From Candidatus Pacearchaeota archaeon (GTDB lineage: Archaea; Nanobdellota; Nanobdellia; Pacearchaeales; GW2011-AR1): a DNA stretch of 10,547 bases. The DNA is taken from assembly GCA_002687255.1 (NCBI GenBank), contig NYZR01000040.1:1-10547 (forward strand), in the 5' to 3' direction. The notes under the pieces were generated by a model, which worked only from the letters and a program-made list of their open reading frames with translations, searched no databases and was not told the origin of the DNA. This document shows, piece after piece, positions 7,396-10,547 of this stretch. Numbering within the stretch: position 1 is the first letter of the stretch; each line of letters begins with the position of its first letter. A program made the translations under genes and the position numbers.

Positions 7396-7977
7396 ATGAG
7401 AACGGTTATTCCATTGATGATGGCAGGTCTAGTCTTACTCCTCATCCCAATCCGAGCAGACGAATCAGTGAAAAATGATTTCTTCCTCAGGAATCCATTT
7501 CACTGCATCTCTTCAAAAGAAAGAGAAAACAATTCCTACATGCACTGCGGGGACGAAAAACACAGACCAACGTTCACCTACATCGGAACAACCGACGAAG
7601 ACACATTCCATAATAGAAAAAACAAAACCCTTGGAGATCTCACCGGAAACAAGAAAGATGAGATGAGGATAAAACAAACCGGGGGAAGAACCACCTCTTG
7701 GTTAAAGAGAGATGTGGGGAAAAACGAAGAAGGAAAAAGAATCTATCAATTCGAACCATTGGGCTATCCTGCAATAGATTTCGAAGGAGCTCCAAAATTC
7801 AGCACAAAATTCAGACACGGGCAGCAACATGGATGGTATCACCACCAAACACCTTTGGTGAGATTCACTAAGCACGATGAAAAAAGATTTATCCTCATCT
7901 ACGACCAGCCGGATAAAAAGAAGCAAATCCACGTTTTTATCCAAAAAGAAAAGAAGAAGAGCTACATCCCAGATTAA
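7396..7977 (+). CDS. Secreted protein of unknown function, 193 aa
   Basis: Residues 1-24 form a clear export signal: a basic start (MR), a hydrophobic core (VIPLMMAGLVLLLIPI), then a likely cleavage after IRA at about residue 21. The mature part is about 170 residues, strongly polar and lysine-rich, with no further membrane segment. Two cysteines (37, 51) could form a disulfide. Aromatic and His-rich stretches (about 141-150 around HGQQHGWYHH) and alternating beta-like segments at about 153-184 suggest a compact beta domain. I recognise no family. The gene has its own leaderless promoter. The signal peptidase encoded at 9678-10274 could process it, but that is only proximity. Confidence 0.8.
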   Translation: MRTVIPLMMAGLVLLLIPIRADESVKNDFFLRNPFHCISSKERENNSYMHCGDEKHRPTFTYIGTTDEDTFHNRKNKTLGDLTGNKKDEMRIKQTGGRTTSWLKRDVGKNEEGKRIYQFEPLGYPAIDFEGAPKFSTKFRHGQQHGWYHHQTPLVRFTKHDEKRFILIYDQPDKKKQIHVFIQKEKKKSYIPD

Positions 7978-7983
7978 TTCAAA

Positions 7984-8226
7984 CTCGCCTGCTCCTAAGC
8001 GTCGCAGTAAATGAAGAAGCCGGAGACGGGTGCGCCACAGCGATCGAGGAGCGATGTGGCGCAATAGAAGATGAGAGACACAAAGTCAAGACCTGAGCGA
8101 AGCCCAGCTATTTCAAGGGAAGGGATCGTAGGGGGAAACTCCAATCTCTGCAGGAGTTGGAGTCGCCGAGGAACTAGTTCCTCGAGCGCTGTTAGTTCCC
8201 CTACAACGCCATGATCAAGAGGCGAG
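7984..8226 (+). ncRNA. Candidate structured RNA of unknown class
   Basis: The 315-bp gap between coding regions holds nested helices. The closing stem is CTCGCCT (7984-7990) with AGGCGAG (8220-8226). Inside are CCG-GAGA-CGG with a GNRA loop (8020-8029), a 9-bp perfect stem TGCGCCACA/TGTGGCGCA (8031-8039/8055-8063), a GCGAAGC mini-hairpin within CTG/CAG (8093-8107), and GTAGGGG/CCCCTAC (8128-8134/8198-8204). That last stem encloses two more hairpins: ACTCCAA/TTGGAGT (8138-8163) and the palindrome at 8167-8184. Strand choice rests on the GNRA and GCGAAGC loops. The segment is G-rich (8041-8100: G 20, C 11) against the C-rich surroundings. I find no RNase P, SRP, 5S or rRNA signature. A TATA-like TTTTTAT (7935-7941) precedes it weakly. 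Confidence 0.5.
8167..8184. repeat. Perfect 18-nt palindrome
   Basis: CGAGGAACTAGTTCCTCG equals its own reverse complement. As RNA it folds into seven base pairs closing a CUAG loop, inside the larger stem 8128-8204. Confidence 0.8.
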
Positions 8227-8262
8227 AAGTTTATTTGGGATGTAGCCAAGAAGAAGTAAAAC

Positions 8263-8270
8263 TTTATTAA
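8263..8270 (+). promoter_or_regulatory. TATA box, leaderless promoter of the Hsp20-like gene
   Basis: TTTATTAA is centred about 26 bp before the ATG at 8293. It lies within a 16-mer (8259-8274, AAACTTTATTAACCTC) that recurs exactly before the signal peptidase gene. Confidence 0.65.
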
Positions 8271-8292
8271 CCTCTCTTCCCTCGAAAGATCT

Positions 8293-8979
8293 ATGTTCTT
8301 TAACAATAAGAAACCCAAGAAAGAATCATGCCCAGACTGCGGCTCGAACGTAGACGCCTCCCACCAATTCTGTGCCTTCTGTTCATTCCCCCTAAAAAAC
8401 CAAGCCAAAGAAGCCAAAGACTATGGTCTTCTCGGTCGCTACGATTCTTCTGAGGATTCCCTAACTCAACAAAGCGCCACTCCCGGGATCACAGATAAGA
8501 TTATCAATTCGATGATATCCAGCGTCATGAAAAGCTTTGACAAACAATTCCGAGACATGGAAAAGGATCTAGAGAGAGAAATACGCAAAGCTCCAGAAAA
8601 CGCAGAAATAAAACAACTCCCAAATGGAATAACAATCAAATTCGGCAACACACCTCAGGCATTATCCTCACAGAAAAAGAAAGCAGCCCCTAGGAAAAAA
8701 ATCACAGAAGACCAGGCCAGCCGCCTAACCAAACTCCCAAGAGCTCAGGCAAAATCGTCCGTCAAGCGTCTTTCTGACAAAGTTGTCTACGAGCTCGCCA
8801 CACCAGGTGTCCAAGATCCACAAGACGTCTTCGTTTCTAAGGTAGAAACAGGATACGAGGTCAAAGCTATCGGCACAAAAAAAGTCTATGTCAATACGCT
8901 CCCAATCGAACTCCCACTACGAAGACTCTCCCTAGCTCAAAATAAGCTTCTAGTAGAGTTCAACACACAAGAACAATAA
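8293..8979 (+). CDS. Zinc-ribbon protein with C-terminal Hsp20/alpha-crystallin-like domain, 228 aa
   Basis: The N-terminus is a zinc ribbon with C13, C16, C27 and C30 (CPDCG, then CAFC). Residues about 65-100 are amphipathic and charged, likely a helix or coiled coil (MISSVMKSFDKQFRDMEKDLE). Residues about 128-160 are Lys-rich and flexible. Residues about 163-223 match a small heat-shock (alpha-crystallin/p23-like) beta sandwich: VVYELATPGVQDPQDVFV, then EVKAIGTKKVYVNTLPIELPL and a closing LLVEF strand. If correct, it is an ATP-independent holdase or a co-chaperone with a metal-binding adaptor. It is cytosolic, with no signal or membrane segment. It starts leaderlessly from its own promoter and ends 19 bp before the 3' end of the convergent tRNA-Ile gene. 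The domain call is by pattern only. Confidence 0.85.
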   Translation: MFFNNKKPKKESCPDCGSNVDASHQFCAFCSFPLKNQAKEAKDYGLLGRYDSSEDSLTQQSATPGITDKIINSMISSVMKSFDKQFRDMEKDLEREIRKAPENAEIKQLPNGITIKFGNTPQALSSQKKKAAPRKKITEDQASRLTKLPRAQAKSSVKRLSDKVVYELATPGVQDPQDVFVSKVETGYEVKAIGTKKVYVNTLPIELPLRRLSLAQNKLLVEFNTQEQ

Positions 8980-8986
8980 TCTTCCC

Positions 8987-8997
8987 AAAAAAGAAAA
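8987..8997 (-). terminator. T-rich terminator after tRNA-Ile
   Basis: The minus strand reads TTTTCTTTTTT immediately after the discriminator base, the usual archaeal oligo-T stop. It lies in the short gap to the convergent Hsp20-like gene. Confidence 0.7.
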
Positions 8998-9072
8998 TGA
9001 TCGTGCCCGGATTTGAACCGGGGACTTCCGCGTTATCAGCACGGCGCTCTAACCTGGCTGAGCTACACGATC
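8998..9072 (-). tRNA. tRNA-Ile (anticodon GAT)
   Basis: This is a 75-nt cloverleaf with acceptor GATCGTG/CACGATC, D stem GCTC/GAGC, anticodon stem CCGTG/CGCGG with loop CTGATAA (anticodon GAT), and T arm CCCGG-TTCAAAT-CCGGG. The discriminator is A. No CCA is encoded and no intron is present. It is divergent from tRNA-Gly. Confidence 0.97.
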
Positions 9073-9095
9073 TCGCTCATCCAAACTCGAAAACG

Positions 9096-9103
9096 TTTAT
9101 AAA
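9096..9103. promoter_or_regulatory. Palindromic bidirectional TATA box shared by tRNA-Ile and tRNA-Gly
   Basis: TTTATAAA is its own reverse complement. Its centre (9099.5) lies exactly 27.5 bp from the 5' ends of both tRNA-Ile (9072) and tRNA-Gly (9127). A-rich BRE-like sequence flanks each side (GAAAAC before it on plus, CTAAAGT before it on minus). No other TATA box is seen between the two genes. Confidence 0.8.
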
Positions 9104-9126
9104 ACTTTAGATCTCTCTTAAAACAA

Positions 9127-9197
9127 GCGCCGGTGGTAAAGTGGCATTATCCAAGCTTCCCAAGCTTGTGTCCCGGGTTCGATTCCCGGTCGGCGCA
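9127..9197 (+). tRNA. tRNA-Gly (anticodon CCC)
   Basis: This is a 71-nt cloverleaf with acceptor GCGCCGG/TCGGCGC (closing G-U pair), D arm GTAA/TTAT, anticodon stem CAAGC/GCTTG around TTCCCAA (anticodon CCC), and T arm CCGGG-TTCGATT-CCCGG. The discriminator is A, with no encoded CCA. No oligo-T follows; a 9-bp hairpin starts one base after the gene. Confidence 0.95.
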
Positions 9198-9314
9198 TAT
9201 GCTCTCTTTAGAGAGCATAGCTTAAGAATCGAGCACGGCGGGTTCGATTACTGCAATCACGTGAGTGTTGCAGGATCCGCAGAGCTTGCCTCTGCGTGAG
9301 CCCGGTCGGCGCAT
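9174..9314 (+). repeat. Split direct repeat of the tRNA-Gly 3' end
   Basis: The contiguous tRNA sequence 9174-9198 recurs downstream in two exact pieces. CGGGTTCGATT is at 9239-9249 and CCCGGTCGGCGCAT at 9301-9314. A 51-nt block (9250-9300) separates them at the junction of T-loop and 3' T-stem. No matching 5' half lies before the second copy, so it is not a complete tRNA gene. Confidence 0.85.
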
Positions 9315-9380
9315 GTCTGTCCACAGATGCGTGAAGCTTCGCAGGCGAAGCCGAGAAAGCTCGCAGCGATAGTGGATCAG
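9198..9380 (+). ncRNA. Hairpin-rich region downstream of tRNA-Gly, candidate structured RNA
   Basis: In order: TATGCTCTC/GAGAGCATA around TTTA (9198-9219); CTGCAA+CAC/GTG+TTGCAG with one bulge and a GTGA (GNRA) loop (9251-9273); CGCAGAG/CTCTGCG (9278-9296); GCTTCGC/GCGAAGC (9336-9351); and a longer stem CTGTCCAC (9317-9324) with GTGGATCAG (9372-9380, one bulge). The middle pair of hairpins is exactly the block that splits the repeated tRNA 3' end, so the T-stem GGG/CCC could close a three-way junction. No separate TATA box is seen, so it may be read from the tRNA-Gly promoter. Confidence 0.45.
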
Positions 9381-9404
9381 ACAAAAAGAAGAAAATCAAA
9401 AAAG

Positions 9405-9599
9405 ATGACACCGAAAAACACCATCCTCAAACCCCTCATCCTCCTCCTAGGCCTAGCCATAGGAATAACCATCACACTCCATCTCTTCATCATCACCCCA
9501 AGCAAACTCCTCGGCCTCATCATCAATCCTGGAACACTAGTCATCCTACTCACAATAACAATCATCCTCTTCTGGGCTAAAACCAATCCCAGAACTTAA
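9405..9599 (+). CDS. Small membrane protein, 64 aa, two predicted helices
   Basis: I choose the ATG at 9405 (MTPKNTILKP). The frame stays open upstream to 9327, but that part is basic, crosses the hairpin region and reads as translated non-coding sequence. Hydrophobic segments at about residues 9-31 and 35-58 are joined by a short TPSK turn, which predicts a helical hairpin in the membrane. The function is unknown. No TATA box or Shine-Dalgarno sequence lies before it, so it would depend on a transcript from the tRNA-Gly promoter or an unrecognised one. C- and A-rich strand bias favours Leu/Ile codons, so a chance hydrophobic frame is possible. Confidence 0.5.
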   Translation: MTPKNTILKPLILLLGLAIGITITLHLFIITPSKLLGLIINPGTLVILLTITIILFWAKTNPRT

Positions 9600-9607
9600 A
9601 ATCTGAA

Positions 9608-9622
9608 GCAACCTCCAGTTGC
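9608..9622. repeat. Short hairpin after the small membrane protein gene
   Basis: GCAAC/GTTGC pair around CTCCA, just past the stop at 9599. It may be a minor 3' hairpin or chance. Confidence 0.3.
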
Positions 9623-9629
9623 GAAGAGT

Positions 9630-9652
9630 TAAAGTTTGGTAACCAAACTTTA
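9630..9652. repeat. Perfect 10-bp inverted repeat overlapping the signal peptidase TATA box
   Basis: TAAAGTTTGG and CCAAACTTTA flank a three-base TAA centre. The right arm enters the TATA element at 9649-9656, so a protein bound here would compete with TBP. Its layout mirrors the dyad at 5887-5910. Confidence 0.6.
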
Positions 9653-9656
9653 TTAA
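9649..9656 (+). promoter_or_regulatory. TATA box, leaderless promoter of signal peptidase
   Basis: TTTATTAA is centred about 26 bp before the ATG at 9678. It lies in the 16-mer at 9645-9660 that is identical to 8259-8274. Confidence 0.65.
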
Positions 9657-9677
9657 CCTCCACCCCCTAAGAATAAA

Positions 9678-10274
9678 ATGAAAACCTTGAAAGACTTCTG
9701 GAAATTCCTCAACAAAGACACTTGGCAATCCTGGCTCGTCTCTCTAGTCTTAATAGTCTTAATCATAAAAATCATAGTCTTCCCCCTCCTCTCCCTGGCC
9801 ACCGCATCCCCACTACCGCTAGTAGTAATAGAGTCCTGCTCCATGTGGCACGAAGACAATTTTGAAAACTGGTGGGGCAGGAACGCAGTCCAATATGAAA
9901 CCCGGGGCATAAGCCATGACCAATTCACCAACTTCCCCTTCCGAGACGGCCTCAACAAAGGAGACATCATCTTAGTCAGCAATCGACAAACTCAAAAAGT
10001 AGGAGACATCATCATTTTCCAGCCAAACCCTGAAGCCACAGCCAAACACCCAATCATCCATCGCACAGTCTCAACAGAACCTCTAAGCACCAAAGGAGAC
10101 CACAACGCATTCCAATTCAACACAGCCAACAATCCCCAAAAGCTAGACGAAACCAACATCCAACCCTCTCAGATCATAGGCAGAGCAACCATAAGAATCC
10201 CACTCATCGGCTGGTTAAAACTCATCTTCTTTGACCTGCAAAAACCAGAATCGCAGAGAGGGTTCTGCCGATGA
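9678..10274 (+). CDS. Archaeal signal peptidase I (S26-type), 198 aa
   Basis: This enzyme cuts signal peptides from exported proteins on the outer face of the membrane. One hydrophobic anchor lies at about residues 18-40. The nucleophile is S55 in the ESCSMWHED motif. The archaeal catalytic His is H128 (KHPIIHRTV) and the Asp is D141 (TKGDHN), giving the Ser-His-Asp set used by archaeal enzymes instead of Ser-Lys. Between S55 and the conserved GDIIxF box (109-114) there is an extended segment of about 50 residues rich in Trp, Phe and charged residues (about 57-97). I recall similar segments in DPANN homologues. The gene has its own leaderless promoter with an overlapping inverted repeat. It would act on the signal-peptide protein at 7396-7977, among many others. 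Confidence 0.93.
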   Translation: MKTLKDFWKFLNKDTWQSWLVSLVLIVLIIKIIVFPLLSLATASPLPLVVIESCSMWHEDNFENWWGRNAVQYETRGISHDQFTNFPFRDGLNKGDIILVSNRQTQKVGDIIIFQPNPEATAKHPIIHRTVSTEPLSTKGDHNAFQFNTANNPQKLDETNIQPSQIIGRATIRIPLIGWLKLIFFDLQKPESQRGFCR

Positions 10275-10307
10275 AGCGCTGCAGAAATTTCAAAACTCCC
10301 AAAAACC

Positions 10308-10314
10308 TTAAATA
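10308..10314 (+). promoter_or_regulatory. TATA box, leaderless promoter of TFS
   Basis: TTAAATA is centred about 27 bp before the ATG at 10338, placing transcription start at the start codon. Confidence 0.6.
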
Positions 10315-10337
10315 CAACCTCTCCCTTCCCACGGTTT

Positions 10338-10547
10338 ATGGAATTCTGTGGTAAATGTGGAGGAATCATGTCTGTGCAAAACAACAGATCAGCTTGCGCT
10401 GCCTGTGGAGCCAAGACCAGCAAAAAGATCAAAGTCCAGGCCTCAGAAACAGTAGAAAAGCGCAACCAAATAGCAGTCATCAACGAAGACGCCAGCACCA
10501 CCTACCCTGAAGTCGACATGACCTGCAAAAAATGCAAACACAAAAAA
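10338..10547 (+). CDS. Transcription factor S (TFIIS/RpoM-like zinc-ribbon protein), partial
   Basis: Seventy codons are visible before the right edge. The N-terminal zinc ribbon has CGKC at residues 4-7 and CAAC at residues 20-23. A charged linker follows, then CKKC at about 64-67, which begins the second (C-terminal) ribbon. That ribbon carries the catalytic acidic pair in TFIIS-like proteins and lies outside the window. The family binds archaeal RNA polymerase and stimulates transcript cleavage so that backtracked complexes restart. The full length is usually about 100-115 residues, so some 35-45 residues are missing. The gene has its own leaderless promoter. A related non-cleaving zinc-ribbon paralogue cannot be excluded until the DE pair is seen. 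Confidence 0.88.
   Translation, partial: MEFCGKCGGIMSVQNNRSACAACGAKTSKKIKVQASETVEKRNQIAVINEDASTTYPEVDMTCKKCKHKK

Noticed and set aside
7984..8226. RNase P or SRP RNA
   Set aside because: The conserved RNase P core sequences and the SRP GGAA-type apical motif were not found on either strand by eye.
7995..8417. A 140-residue minus-strand frame over the gap and the Hsp20-like gene
   Set aside because: It crosses the hairpin region and runs antisense to a convincing gene; its sequence has no protein character.
9250..9300. Ordinary archaeal tRNA intron
   Set aside because: The second copy lacks a 5' tRNA half and I could not form a clear bulge-helix-bulge at the junctions.
9327..9404. N-terminal extension of the small membrane protein
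   Set aside because: It translates the hairpin region and would place 26 very basic residues before the membrane helices.
1..10547. CRISPR array, transposase or integrase
   Set aside because: No regularly spaced repeats and no recombinase-like frame are present. The split tRNA-end repeat is the only integration-like trace.

Overview
The window reads as archaeal, most likely from a small-genome DPANN-type lineage (Woesearchaeales/Pacearchaeales-like). That placement is an inference from gene content and promoter style; no phylogeny was possible. The evidence is a CDC48/VCP-type AAA ATPase, an archaeal Ser-His-Asp signal peptidase, a TFS/RpoM-type zinc-ribbon elongation factor, a zinc-ribbon/Hsp20 fusion, tRNAs without encoded CCA, and archaeal TATA boxes 25-27 bp ahead of gene starts. 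Several single genes look leaderless, with the TATA box about 26 bp before the ATG. The second genes of two operons instead carry strong Shine-Dalgarno sequences.

Layout. 1-1276 (minus): a large membrane-anchored surface protein that runs off the left edge, preceded by and overlapping a small winged-helix gene (1269-1511, minus). 1772-2554 (plus): an unrecognised 260-residue protein whose base and codon use differ from everything around it. 2556-5731 (minus): a two-gene operon of a zinc-ribbon/AbrB-type DNA-binding protein and a CDC48 ATPase carrying two unusual insertions. 5732-5948: a divergent control region rich in inverted repeats. 5949-7361 (plus): a major facilitator transporter. 7396-7977 (plus): a small secreted protein. 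7978-8292: a gene-free stretch with many nested helices, probably a structured RNA. 8293-8979 (plus): the zinc-ribbon/Hsp20 protein. 8998-9197: divergent tRNA-Ile(GAT) and tRNA-Gly(CCC) sharing one palindromic TATA box. 9198-9380: a second hairpin-rich region holding a split copy of the tRNA-Gly 3' end. 9405-9599 (plus): a small two-helix membrane protein. 9678-10274 (plus): signal peptidase. 10338 to the right edge (plus): TFS, truncated by the window.

Theme. Much of the content is protein quality control and the cell surface: an unfoldase, a possible small heat-shock chaperone, signal peptidase, a secreted protein and a surface protein. Nothing shows these form one system. The best candidates for undescribed biology are the two hairpin-rich non-coding segments (7984-8226 and 9198-9380), the split tRNA-Gly duplication, the symmetric bidirectional tRNA promoter, and the approximately 140-residue helical insertion in the first ATPase domain of CDC48.
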